Assembly: GCA_963210315.1 (NCBI GenBank)
Contig: OY723269.1
Coordinates: 1,860,001 to 1,924,000, forward strand
Source of the DNA: Rhynchopus euleeides
Taxonomy: Eukaryota; Euglenozoa; Diplonemea; Diplonemida; Diplonemidae
DNA length: 64,000 bases
Direction of reading: 5' to 3'
Shown here: positions 7,584 to 18,789 of the stretch, one piece after another
How the letters are laid out: every line of letters starts with the position of its first letter
Position numbering within the stretch: position 1 is the stretch's first letter
Notes under the pieces: model-generated
The model's input: the letters and a program-made list of their open reading frames with translations, nothing else
The model's database searches: none
Told to the model about the DNA's origin: nothing
Program-made: the position numbers and the translations under genes

Positions 7584-8777
7584 ATGAAGCTGGCAACACT
7601 GCTTGTCCTAGTTGTGATGGCAGGGACGTGCGACGGGTTTCTTTGGGGCAAGGGCAAGTCGTCTTGGGGCAAGTCGAAGTCGAAGTCGAAGTCGCATGGC
7701 GGCATCTGGGGTAAGTCGAAGTCGCATGGCGGCATCTGGGGTAAGTCGAAGTCGCATGGCGGCATCTGGGGTAAGTCGAAGTCGCATGGCGGCATCTGGG
7801 GTAAGTCGAAGTCGCCTGGCGGCATCTGGGATAAGTACGGGAAGGCTATCTTCGGCGGCCGCGGCGGCAGCCCGCCCACCACAGGCCCCCTGACACCCTG
7901 TGGGGAGGGGATCGTGGTGGAGGCGATTAAGGAGTACAAGCCTGTGGTGGAGTCGATTGTGGAGGTGCTCGAGGAGGAGGAGGCCGCCTTCCGCCCGCTG
8001 CTGGTGCGCATGGCGTGGCACTCGATGGCGCAGTACAACCCTGCGCTGAAGCCGATTGGCGGTGGTGCGGGTGGGTGCCTGCGGCCCGGCGGTCCCGAAC
8101 ACAACCTGGGGGAGAACAAGGGGCTGGACGTGGCGGCGGAAAAGCTCGAGAAGGTGAAGAAGGCGCACCCCTTCGTGACGTACGCAGACCTGTACCAGCT
8201 GGCGGGGAACACGGCCCTCGAGTACATGGGGAGCCCGTCGCTGCACTTCAAGCCCGGGCGGCGCGACTACGAGGCGTCGGAGCTGGCGGGGCAGTGCGTC
8301 GCAGACAACACCCGGATGCCCACAAAGCGCATCAACGAGGACTGGTTCCCCCACCGGGACACGCTGAAGTACCTGTTTGAGAAGTTTGGGGAGCTGGGGA
8401 TCTCGCTGGACACCGACAAGGACGCGTTGTACAAGATCGTCAGCCTCCTCGGAGCCCACAACATGGGGGGGATGCACAAGGAAATCAGCGGGAACGAGGG
8501 GCAGTGGACGGCGGACAACCACGTGTTCGGGAACGAGTACTTTTACAACCTTGAGCGGGGGGCCTGGGGGCCGTACACGGCCCGGATGTGGGGGACTGAC
8601 CTGCAGTACAAGGGAGGCCCCGGTCTGCGCTTCGTGATGCTGCCGATCGACATGGTGCTGCGGCACGACAGGCGCCTGCGCAAGATTGTGCGCGAGTTCA
8701 TGAACGACAAGGCCCTGTTTGCGAAGCACTTCCGGGTGGCGTGGCAGCAGATCCAGGACAACTGCTACGACCACTGA
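7584..8777 (+). CDS. class I peroxidase with basic repeats, copy 3 (397 aa)
   Basis: Five repeats at 7683-7832 (four His, one Pro). The predicted protein appears identical to copy 2, and so does the spacing to its neighbours, so copies 2 to 4 form one block of the same length class. Confidence 0.93.
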   Translation: MKLATLLVLVVMAGTCDGFLWGKGKSSWGKSKSKSKSHGGIWGKSKSHGGIWGKSKSHGGIWGKSKSHGGIWGKSKSPGGIWDKYGKAIFGGRGGSPPTTGPLTPCGEGIVVEAIKEYKPVVESIVEVLEEEEAAFRPLLVRMAWHSMAQYNPALKPIGGGAGGCLRPGGPEHNLGENKGLDVAAEKLEKVKKAHPFVTYADLYQLAGNTALEYMGSPSLHFKPGRRDYEASELAGQCVADNTRMPTKRINEDWFPHRDTLKYLFEKFGELGISLDTDKDALYKIVSLLGAHNMGGMHKEISGNEGQWTADNHVFGNEYFYNLERGAWGPYTARMWGTDLQYKGGPGLRFVMLPIDMVLRHDRRLRKIVREFMNDKALFAKHFRVAWQQIQDNCYDH

Positions 8778-10911
8778 TCGTCTGCCCCTCCCGATCTCAT
8801 GTGCGGCCCCGCCCGCCCGCGCACGCAGCGTGTTCCTCAATTGCTGCGACGGCGTCCCCGACCATTCAACAACAAACACCATCCTCCATGCGCGCGCGCC
8901 CATCGGCCATGCGCTATCCGCCAGCATGCCACAGACACAGACACAACGCCCCTCCTATGGGGTGCACACCGTGCCGTGTGTTTTGGGTTGGCGAAAAAGT
9001 TTTGTATTTTTTTTTTCATCCGCCCGCCTGCCTTCTCTGCCCCTCCTCTCGTGCCGTGTCCTCAACCTGCAGCCGAAACGCAGCGAGTTGATGAGCGCGC
9101 ATGGATATGGGATATGGGTATGGGGTGGGGGTGGGGGTGCGTGGCGGCCCCCCCTCTTTGTGCCCTTTTCTTTTCTGAGGCCTGGGGATGGGCATGACGG
9201 GGCCCAGCTGGGTGCACTGGGGGCACACGCGCGCGCTCCGCCCGTGTCCAGTAAGACGGGCACTCTCGGTGTGTGGCGCCTGTGATCCCCTGCACTTGGC
9301 ACGTGGCCCCGTAGCCACGCGGGATCGTGGTGGAGTGGAAATAGTCATCTTGTAACTCTTGTTTCCTGCTGCTGCGCTCTGGCAGAGCCCAGCAGCATGC
9401 TGATGTGATTCTGCGCCTTTCCTTCTTCTTCTTGTGCATTGCATTCCTTCGCGAGAACATGCCATGCGGTGGATGTTTGCACGCGACACGAATTCAGCGA
9501 TGGCCTCACACAACTGAAGAAGGAAAGCGTGAAACCTGAAAACGGAAAAGTGAAAAGTGAAAACTGAAACACGGAAACACGGAAAATCAATCTCATATTC
9601 GCACCAGACGCTTGCAAATATTGAACACAGCTCTCGGTGGAGCGGAACGCCAAATAACCCAACACACACTGCGGTTCATGGGCGTGCGCTGCACCCTTTT
9701 ACCTTTTACCTTTCACGTTTTATCGTTTCTTCGTTTCTTCTCCCCACATCATTTTTTTCTGGACCTCGTGGTGATTTTGTCACCGCTGCCAAGTGTGACG
9801 TCAGCCGCGCTCTGCAGTGCAGGTTCCGTGCCCCCTCACCCCTCCCCTGCTCTCTGCTGTTGCGGCTGTACGCGAGTTCGCTGGTGCCGGTACCGATGTG
9901 CCTGCCGCCTGACACTGCCCCCGCGGTATCAGACGGCTTCCACACGGCACGGGCACGGGTGTGCCCGCGGCGGCGCAGCCAAACGGCATGGATATGGATG
10001 CGGGGTGGTGCGTGTGGAGGTAGCACCAGACTTCGCTCGGTGCGACCTACACTAAACAGAAAGGCGAACGTGTGTGTGTGTGTGTGGAAGGGGAAGCACT
10101 GGTTTTCCAGATTTTCTTCTTTGGCTTTTTGGTGGTTGCTGCTACTGCCGTTCGCTGATTTTTTTGTGGGCCCCACGAATCTCAGCCACGGCTGGCGACC
10201 CGGTCTTCGCAGAGGGGAGGCGTTCAGGTGTGATAGACGGAAAAGGGCGCTGCTGCCCCACCTGCGGGCTGTGCTGGTCGGGACGGACGGATTACTCGTC
10301 AACGTCGACCGCTGATCCCACACGGCTGTGTGTTGCTGCGCTCGCTGACCCTTGACTGATCTCTCGGGGTGGTGATCTGCAGACGCTGTGTGTGGGTTCT
10401 GTGTGCATCCCCGTGGCTGCTGGGCAGTCGCAGTGCCGCCTTCCAACAAAACCCTGTGCGCTACGCCCGCCACGGGCAAGCGTCGTTCCCGGAGGAACTT
10501 CACCAATTCAATATTTTGCTGGGCGGCTTGCTGCCGACAGCACACAATCCCGTTATTTTTCCACTCTCCACTCTCCACTCTCAATTCCACACGCCCTTAT
10601 TGTTACTTGCTGACGCGCTTTTGGAAAGCCTCGCTTTCCAGTTTATCCTCTTCCCCCTTCATCGGGACGAGCTACGGCCCTGTGAGCTACGAGCCGGAGA
10701 TGCAGATGCAAATGCAAACAAGCGAACCGAACCAAACCCGAAGTCCTGCCTCCCCACCCCCGTCCCCCCCAACATCTCTGGGCAGTTGGTCCATCCCCCC
10801 CATATGAATTGCTTTGCTGTGCAGTTTTCAGCGATGACGTGCATCCACACCACACCACGCCCCCCGCCGCAGGTTTTACCCTTTTTTACTTTCACACTCC
10901 CAGGCCGCACC
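8778..10911. other. spacer 3 (2134 bp), no gene seen
   Basis: Same length and element order as the reference spacer; no difference noticed. Confidence 0.7.
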
Positions 10912-12105
10912 ATGAAGCTGGCAACACTGCTTGTCCTAGTTGTGATGGCAGGGACGTGCGACGGGTTTCTTTGGGGCAAGGGCAAGTCGTCTTGGGGCAA
11001 GTCGAAGTCGAAGTCGAAGTCGCATGGCGGCATCTGGGGTAAGTCGAAGTCGCATGGCGGCATCTGGGGTAAGTCGAAGTCGCATGGCGGCATCTGGGGT
11101 AAGTCGAAGTCGCATGGCGGCATCTGGGGTAAGTCGAAGTCGCCTGGCGGCATCTGGGATAAGTACGGGAAGGCTATCTTCGGCGGCCGCGGCGGCAGCC
11201 CGCCCACCACAGGCCCCCTGACACCCTGTGGGGAGGGGATCGTGGTGGAGGCGATTAAGGAGTACAAGCCTGTGGTGGAGTCGATTGTGGAGGTGCTCGA
11301 GGAGGAGGAGGCCGCCTTCCGCCCGCTGCTGGTGCGCATGGCGTGGCACTCGATGGCGCAGTACAACCCTGCGCTGAAGCCGATTGGCGGTGGTGCGGGT
11401 GGGTGCCTGCGGCCCGGCGGTCCCGAACACAACCTGGGGGAGAACAAGGGGCTGGACGTGGCGGCGGAAAAGCTCGAGAAGGTGAAGAAGGCGCACCCCT
11501 TCGTGACGTACGCAGACCTGTACCAGCTGGCGGGGAACACGGCCCTCGAGTACATGGGGAGCCCGTCGCTGCACTTCAAGCCCGGGCGGCGCGACTACGA
11601 GGCGTCGGAGCTGGCGGGGCAGTGCGTCGCAGACAACACCCGGATGCCCACAAAGCGCATCAACGAGGACTGGTTCCCCCACCGGGACACGCTGAAGTAC
11701 CTGTTTGAGAAGTTTGGGGAGCTGGGGATCTCGCTGGACACCGACAAGGACGCGTTGTACAAGATCGTCAGCCTCCTCGGAGCCCACAACATGGGGGGGA
11801 TGCACAAGGAAATCAGCGGGAACGAGGGGCAGTGGACGGCGGACAACCACGTGTTCGGGAACGAGTACTTTTACAACCTTGAGCGGGGGGCCTGGGGGCC
11901 GTACACGGCCCGGATGTGGGGGACTGACCTGCAGTACAAGGGAGGCCCCGGTCTGCGCTTCGTGATGCTGCCGATCGACATGGTGCTGCGGCACGACAGG
12001 CGCCTGCGCAAGATTGTGCGCGAGTTCATGAACGACAAGGCCCTGTTTGCGAAGCACTTCCGGGTGGCGTGGCAGCAGATCCAGGACAACTGCTACGACC
12101 ACTGA
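10912..12105 (+). CDS. class I peroxidase with basic repeats, copy 4 (397 aa)
   Basis: Five repeats at 11011-11160 (four His, one Pro). This is the last member of the 397-residue block (copies 2 to 4). The peroxidase domain is unchanged. Confidence 0.93.
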   Translation: MKLATLLVLVVMAGTCDGFLWGKGKSSWGKSKSKSKSHGGIWGKSKSHGGIWGKSKSHGGIWGKSKSHGGIWGKSKSPGGIWDKYGKAIFGGRGGSPPTTGPLTPCGEGIVVEAIKEYKPVVESIVEVLEEEEAAFRPLLVRMAWHSMAQYNPALKPIGGGAGGCLRPGGPEHNLGENKGLDVAAEKLEKVKKAHPFVTYADLYQLAGNTALEYMGSPSLHFKPGRRDYEASELAGQCVADNTRMPTKRINEDWFPHRDTLKYLFEKFGELGISLDTDKDALYKIVSLLGAHNMGGMHKEISGNEGQWTADNHVFGNEYFYNLERGAWGPYTARMWGTDLQYKGGPGLRFVMLPIDMVLRHDRRLRKIVREFMNDKALFAKHFRVAWQQIQDNCYDH

Positions 12106-14239
12106 TCGTCTGCCCCTCCCGATCTCATGTGCGGCCCCGCCCGCCCGCGCACGCAGCGTGTTCCTCAATTGCTGCGACGGCGTCCCCGACCATTCAACAA
12201 CAAACACCATCCTCCATGCGCGCGCGCCCATCGGCCATGCGCTATCCGCCAGCATGCCACAGACACAGACACAACGCCCCTCCTATGGGGTGCACACCGT
12301 GCCGTGTGTTTTGGGTTGGCGAAAAAGTTTTGTATTTTTTTTTTCATCCGCCCGCCTGCCTTCTCTGCCCCTCCTCTCGTGCCGTGTCCTCAACCTGCAG
12401 CCGAAACGCAGCGAGTTGATGAGCGCGCATGGATATGGGATATGGGTATGGGGTGGGGGTGGGGGTGCGTGGCGGCCCCCCCTCTTTGTGCCCTTTTCTT
12501 TTCTGAGGCCTGGGGATGGGCATGACGGGGCCCAGCTGGGTGCACTGGGGGCACACGCGCGCGCTCCGCCCGTGTCCAGTAAGACGGGCACTCTCGGTGT
12601 GTGGCGCCTGTGATCCCCTGCACTTGGCACGTGGCCCCGTAGCCACGCGGGATCGTGGTGGAGTGGAAATAGTCATCTTGTAACTCTTGTTTCCTGCTGC
12701 TGCGCTCTGGCAGAGCCCAGCAGCATGCTGATGTGATTCTGCGCCTTTCCTTCTTCTTCTTGTGCATTGCATTCCTTCGCGAGAACATGCCATGCGGTGG
12801 ATGTTTGCACGCGACACGAATTCAGCGATGGCCTCACACAACTGAAGAAGGAAAGCGTGAAACCTGAAAACGGAAAAGTGAAAAGTGAAAACTGAAACAC
12901 GGAAACACGGAAAATCAATCTCATATTCGCACCAGACGCTTGCAAATATTGAACACAGCTCTCGGTGGAGCGGAACGCCAAATAACCCAACACACACTGC
13001 GGTTCATGGGCGTGCGCTGCACCCTTTTACCTTTTACCTTTCACGTTTTATCGTTTCTTCGTTTCTTCTCCCCACATCATTTTTTTCTGGACCTCGTGGT
13101 GATTTTGTCACCGCTGCCAAGTGTGACGTCAGCCGCGCTCTGCAGTGCAGGTTCCGTGCCCCCTCACCCCTCCCCTGCTCTCTGCTGTTGCGGCTGTACG
13201 CGAGTTCGCTGGTGCCGGTACCGATGTGCCTGCCGCCTGACACTGCCCCCGCGGTATCAGACGGCTTCCACACGGCACGGGCACGGGTGTGCCCGCGGCG
13301 GCGCAGCCAAACGGCATGGATATGGATGCGGGGTGGTGCGTGTGGAGGTAGCACCAGACTTCGCTCGGTGCGACCTACACTAAACAGAAAGGCGAACGTG
13401 TGTGTGTGTGTGTGGAAGGGGAAGCACTGGTTTTCCAGATTTTCTTCTTTGGCTTTTTGGTGGTTGCTGCTACTGCCGTTCGCTGATTTTTTTGTGGGCC
13501 CCACGAATCTCAGCCACGGCTGGCGACCCGGTCTTCGCAGAGGGGAGGCGTTCAGGTGTGATAGACGGAAAAGGGCGCTGCTGCCCCACCTGCGGGCTGT
13601 GCTGGTCGGGACGGACGGATTACTCGTCAACGTCGACCGCTGATCCCACACGGCTGTGTGTTGCTGCGCTCGCTGACCCTTGACTGATCTCTCGGGGTGG
13701 TGATCTGCAGACGCTGTGTGTGGGTTCTGTGTGCATCCCCGTGGCTGCTGGGCAGTCGCAGTGCCGCCTTCCAACAAAACCCTGTGCGCTACGCCCGCCA
13801 CGGGCAAGCGTCGTTCCCGGAGGAACTTCACCAATTCAATATTTTGCTGGGCGGCTTGCTGCCGACAGCACACAATCCCGTTATTTTTCCACTCTCCACT
13901 CTCCACTCTCAATTCCACACGCCCTTATTGTTACTTGCTGACGCGCTTTTGGAAAGCCTCGCTTTCCAGTTTATCCTCTTCCCCCTTCATCGGGACGAGC
14001 TACGGCCCTGTGAGCTACGAGCCGGAGATGCAGATGCAAATGCAAACAAGCGAACCGAACCAAACCCGAAGTCCTGCCTCCCCACCCCCGTCCCCCCCAA
14101 CATCTCTGGGCAGTTGGTCCATCCCCCCCATATGAATTGCTTTGCTGTGCAGTTTTCAGCGATGACGTGCATCCACACCACACCACGCCCCCCGCCGCAG
14201 GTTTTACCCTTTTTTACTTTCACACTCCCAGGCCGCACC
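12106..14239. other. spacer 4 (2134 bp), no gene seen
   Basis: Same length and element order as the reference spacer; no difference noticed. Confidence 0.7.
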
Positions 14240-15493
14240 ATGAAGCTGGCAACACTGCTTGTCCTAGTTGTGATGGCAGGGACGTGCGACGGGTTTCTTT
14301 GGGGCAAGGGCAAGTCGTCTTGGGGCAAGTCGAAGTCGAAGTCGAAGTCGCATGGCGGCATCTGGGGTAAGTCGAAGTCGCATGGCGGCATCTGGGGTAA
14401 GTCGAAGTCGCATGGCGGCATCTGGGGTAAGTCGAAGTCGCATGGCGGCATCTGGGGTAAGTCGAAGTCGCATGGCGGCATCTGGGGTAAGTCGAAGTCG
14501 CATGGCGGCATCTGGGGTAAGTCGAAGTCGCCTGGCGGCATCTGGGATAAGTACGGGAAGGCTATCTTCGGCGGCCGCGGCGGCAGCCCGCCCACCACAG
14601 GCCCCCTGACACCCTGTGGGGAGGGGATCGTGGTGGAGGCGATTAAGGAGTACAAGCCTGTGGTGGAGTCGATTGTGGAGGTGCTCGAGGAGGAGGAGGC
14701 CGCCTTCCGCCCGCTGCTGGTGCGCATGGCGTGGCACTCGATGGCGCAGTACAACCCTGCGCTGAAGCCGATTGGCGGTGGTGCGGGTGGGTGCCTGCGG
14801 CCCGGCGGTCCCGAACACAACCTGGGGGAGAACAAGGGGCTGGACGTGGCGGCGGAAAAGCTCGAGAAGGTGAAGAAGGCGCACCCCTTCGTGACGTACG
14901 CAGACCTGTACCAGCTGGCGGGGAACACGGCCCTCGAGTACATGGGGAGCCCGTCGCTGCACTTCAAGCCCGGGCGGCGCGACTACGAGGCGTCGGAGCT
15001 GGCGGGGCAGTGCGTCGCAGACAACACCCGGATGCCCACAAAGCGCATCAACGAGGACTGGTTCCCCCACCGGGACACGCTGAAGTACCTGTTTGAGAAG
15101 TTTGGGGAGCTGGGGATCTCGCTGGACACCGACAAGGACGCGTTGTACAAGATCGTCAGCCTCCTCGGAGCCCACAACATGGGGGGGATGCACAAGGAAA
15201 TCAGCGGGAACGAGGGGCAGTGGACGGCGGACAACCACGTGTTCGGGAACGAGTACTTTTACAACCTTGAGCGGGGGGCCTGGGGGCCGTACACCGCCCG
15301 GATGTGGGGGACTGACCTGCAGTACAAGGGAGGCCCCGGTCTGCGCTTCGTGATGCTGCCGATCGACATGGTGCTGCGGCACGACAGGCGCCTGCGCAAG
15401 ATTGTGCGCGAGTTCATGAACGACAAGGCCCTGTTTGCGAAGCACTTCCGGGTGGCGTGGCAGCAGATCCAGGACAACTGCTACGACCACTGA
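14240..15493 (+). CDS. class I peroxidase with basic repeats, copy 5 (417 aa, longest)
   Basis: Seven repeats at 14339-14548 (six His, one Pro) make this the longest copy, 30 residues more than copy 1. It also has a silent change at 15295 (Thr codon ACG to ACC), one of the few substitutions seen in the domain across the array. It is next to the 397-residue block and probably derives from it by gain of two repeats. Confidence 0.93.
   Translation: MKLATLLVLVVMAGTCDGFLWGKGKSSWGKSKSKSKSHGGIWGKSKSHGGIWGKSKSHGGIWGKSKSHGGIWGKSKSHGGIWGKSKSHGGIWGKSKSPGGIWDKYGKAIFGGRGGSPPTTGPLTPCGEGIVVEAIKEYKPVVESIVEVLEEEEAAFRPLLVRMAWHSMAQYNPALKPIGGGAGGCLRPGGPEHNLGENKGLDVAAEKLEKVKKAHPFVTYADLYQLAGNTALEYMGSPSLHFKPGRRDYEASELAGQCVADNTRMPTKRINEDWFPHRDTLKYLFEKFGELGISLDTDKDALYKIVSLLGAHNMGGMHKEISGNEGQWTADNHVFGNEYFYNLERGAWGPYTARMWGTDLQYKGGPGLRFVMLPIDMVLRHDRRLRKIVREFMNDKALFAKHFRVAWQQIQDNCYDH
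14339..14548 (+). repeat. 30-bp in-frame minisatellite, 7 units (copy 5, largest)
   Basis: Six identical His-type units are followed by one Pro-type unit. Each of the six carries the GGTAAGT donor-like word. This is the largest expansion of the minisatellite in the window. Confidence 0.95.
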
Positions 15494-17625
15494 TCGTCTG
15501 CCCCTCCCGATCTCATGTGCGGCCCCGCCCGCCCGCGCACGCAGCGTGTTCCTCAATTGCTGCGACGGCGTCCCCGACCATTCAACAACAAACACCATCC
15601 TCCATGCGCGCGCGCCCATCGGCCATGCGCTATCCGCCAGCATGCCACAGACACAGACACAACGCCCCTCCTATGGGGTGCACACCGTGCCGTGTGTTTT
15701 GGGTTGGCGAAAAAGTTTTGTATTTTTTTTTTCATCCGCCCGCCTGCCTTCTCTGCCCCTCCTCTCGTGCCGTGTCCTCAACCTGCAGCCGAAACGCAGC
15801 GAGTTGATGAGCGCGCATGGATATGGGATATGGGTATGGGGTGGGGGTGGGGGTGCGTGGCGGCCCCCCCTCTTTGTGCCCTTTTCTTTTCTGAGGCCTG
15901 GGGATGGGCATGACGGGGCCCAGCTGGGTGCACTGGGGGCACACGCGCGCGCTCCGCCCGTGTCCAGTAAGACGGGCACTCTCGGTGTGTGGCGCCTGTG
16001 ATCCCCTGCACTTGGCACGTGGCCCCGTAGCCACGCGGGATCGTGGTGGAGTGGAAATAGTCATCTTGTAACTCTTGTTTCCTGCTGCTGCGCTCTGGCA
16101 GAGCCAGCAGCATGCTGATGTGATTCTGCGCCTTTCCTTCTTCTTCTTGTGCATTGCATTCCTTCGCGAGAACATGCCATGCGGTGGATGTTTGCACGCG
16201 ACACGAATTCAGCGATGGCCTCACACAACTGAAGAAGGAAAGCGTGAAACCTGAAAACGGAAAAGTGAAAAGTGAAAACTGAAACACGGAAACACGGAAA
16301 ATCAATCTCATATTCGCACCAGACGCTTGCAAATATTGAACACAGCTCTCGGTGGAGCGGAACGCCAAATAACCCAACACACACTGCGGTTCATGGCGTG
16401 CGCTGCACCCTTTTACCTTTTACCTTTCACGTTTTATCGTTTCTTCGTTTCTTCTCCCCACATCATTTTTTCTGGACCTCGTGGTGATTTTGTCACCGCT
16501 GCCAAGTGTGACGTCAGCCGCGCTCTGCAGTGCAGGTTCCGTGCCCCCTCACCCCTCCCCTGCTCTCTGCTGTTGCGGCTGTACGCGAGTTCGCTGGTGC
16601 CGGTACCGATGTGCCTGCCGCCTGACACTGCCCCCGCGGTATCAGACGGCTTCCACACGGCACGGGCACGGGTGTGCCCGCGGCGGCGCAGCCAAACGGC
16701 ATGGATATGGATGCGGGGTGGTGCGTGTGGAGGTAGCACCAGACTTCGCTCGGTGCGACCTACACTAAACAGAAAGGCGAACGTGTGTGTGTGTGTGTGG
16801 AAGGGGAAGCACTGGTTTTCCAGATTTTCTTCTTTGGCTTTTTGGTGGTTGCTGCTACTGCCGTTCGCTGATTTTTTTGTGGGCCCCACGAATCTCAGCC
16901 ACGGCTGGCGACCCGGTCTTCGCAGAGGGGAGGCGTTCAGGTGTGATAGACGGAAAAGGGCGCTGCTGCCCCACCTGCGGGCTGTGCTGGTCGGGACGGA
17001 CGGATTACTCGTCAACGTCGACCGCTGATCCCACACGGCTGTGTGTTGCTGCGCTCGCTGACCCTTGACTGATCTCTCGGGGTGGTGATCTGCAGACGCT
17101 GTGTGTGGGTTCTGTGTGCATCCCCGTGGCTGCTGGGCAGTCGCAGTGCCGCCTTCCAACAAAACCCTGTGCGCTACGCCCGCCACGGGCAAGCGTCGTT
17201 CCCGGAGGAACTTCACCAATTCAATATTTTGCTGGGCGGCTTGCTGCCGACAGCACACAATCCCGTTATTTTTCCACTCTCCACTCTCCACTCTCAATTC
17301 CACACGCCCTTATTGTTACTTGCTGACGCGCTTTTGGAAAGCCTCGCTTTCCAGTTTATCCTCTTCCCCCTTCATCGGGACGAGCTACGGCCCTGTGAGC
17401 TACGAGCCGGAGATGCAGATGCAAATGCAAACAAGCGAACCGAACCAAACCCGAAGTCCTGCCTCCCCACCCCCGTCCCCCCCAACATCTCTGGGCAGTT
17501 GGTCCATCCCCCCCATATGAATTGCTTTGCTGTGCAGTTTTTCAGCGATGACGTGCATCCACACCACACCACGCCCCCCGCCGCAGGTTTTACCCTTTTT
17601 TACTTTCACACTCCCAGGCCGCACC
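15494..17625. other. spacer 5 (2132 bp) with four single-base indels, no gene seen
   Basis: Relative to the reference it lacks one C near 16104, one G near 16396 and one T in the run near 16466-16471, and has one extra T in the run at 17538-17542. All are in or next to homopolymers. Together they shift the frames of every long open frame in the spacer. They may be real or may mark a poorly polished part of the assembly. Confidence 0.7.
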
Positions 17626-18789
17626 ATGAAGCTGGCAACACTGCTTGTCCTAGTTGTGGATGCAGGGACGTGCGACGGGTTTCTTTGGGGCAAGGGCAAG
17701 TCGTCTTGGGGCAAGTCGAAGTCGAAGTCGAAGTCGCATGGCGGCATCTGGGGTAAGTCGAAGTCGCATGGCGGCATCTGGGGTAAGTCGAAGTCGCATG
17801 GCGGCATCTGGGGTAAGTCGAAGTCGCCTGGCGGCATCTGGGATAAGTACGGGAAGGCTATCTTCGGCGGCCGCGGCGGCAGCCCGCCCACCACAGGCCC
17901 CCTGACACCCTGTGGGGAGGGGATCGTGGTGGAGGCGATTAAGGAGTACAAGCCTGTGGTGGAGTCGATTGTGGAGGTGCTCGAGGAGGAGGAGGCCGCC
18001 TTCCGCCCGCTGCTGGTGCGCATGGCGTGGCACTCGATGGCGCAGTACAACCCTGCGCTGAAGCCGATTGGCGGTGGTGCGGGTGGGTGCCTGCGGCCCG
18101 GCGGTCCCGAACACAACCTGGGGGAGAACAAGGGGCTGGACGTGGCGGCGGAAAAGCTCGAGAAGGTGAAGAAGGCGCACCCCTTCGTGACGTACGCAGA
18201 CCTGTACCAGCTGGCGGGGAACACGGCCCTCGAGTACATGGGGAGCCCGTCGCTGCACTTCAAGCCCGGGCGGCGCGACTACGAGGCGTCGGAGCTGGCG
18301 GGGCAGTGCGTCGCAGACAACACCCGGATGCCCACAAAGCGCATCAACGAGGACTGGTTCCCCCACCGGGACACGCTGAAGTACCTGTTTGAGAAGTTTG
18401 GGGAGCTGGGGATCTCGCTGGACACCGACAAGGACGCGTTGTACAAGATCGTCAGCCTCCTCGGAGCCCACAACATGGGGGGGATGCACAAGGAAATCAG
18501 CGGGAACGAGGGGCAGTGGACGGCGGACAACCACGTGTTCGGGAACGAGTACTTTTACAACCTTGAGCGGGGGGCCTGGGGGCCGTACACGGCCCGGATG
18601 TGGGGGACTGACCTGCAGTACAAGGGAGGCCCCGGTCTGCGCTTCGTGATGCTGCCGATCGACATGGTGCTGCGGCACGACAGGCGCCTGCGCAAGATTG
18701 TGCGCGAGTTCATGAACGACAAGGCCCTGTTTGCGAAGCACTTCCGGGTGGCGTGGCAGCAGATCCAGGACAACTGCTACGACCACTGA
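17626..18789 (+). CDS. class I peroxidase with basic repeats, copy 6 (387 aa, altered signal peptide)
   Basis: Four repeats at 17725-17844 (three His, one Pro). Met12 in the hydrophobic core of the signal peptide is replaced by Asp (codon GAT at 17659-17661), from a G gained and a G lost three bases apart. An acidic residue there would be expected to weaken secretion. The upstream spacer has four more homopolymer indels, so a sequence error is a serious alternative. The catalytic domain is unchanged. Confidence 0.9.
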   Translation: MKLATLLVLVVDAGTCDGFLWGKGKSSWGKSKSKSKSHGGIWGKSKSHGGIWGKSKSHGGIWGKSKSPGGIWDKYGKAIFGGRGGSPPTTGPLTPCGEGIVVEAIKEYKPVVESIVEVLEEEEAAFRPLLVRMAWHSMAQYNPALKPIGGGAGGCLRPGGPEHNLGENKGLDVAAEKLEKVKKAHPFVTYADLYQLAGNTALEYMGSPSLHFKPGRRDYEASELAGQCVADNTRMPTKRINEDWFPHRDTLKYLFEKFGELGISLDTDKDALYKIVSLLGAHNMGGMHKEISGNEGQWTADNHVFGNEYFYNLERGAWGPYTARMWGTDLQYKGGPGLRFVMLPIDMVLRHDRRLRKIVREFMNDKALFAKHFRVAWQQIQDNCYDH

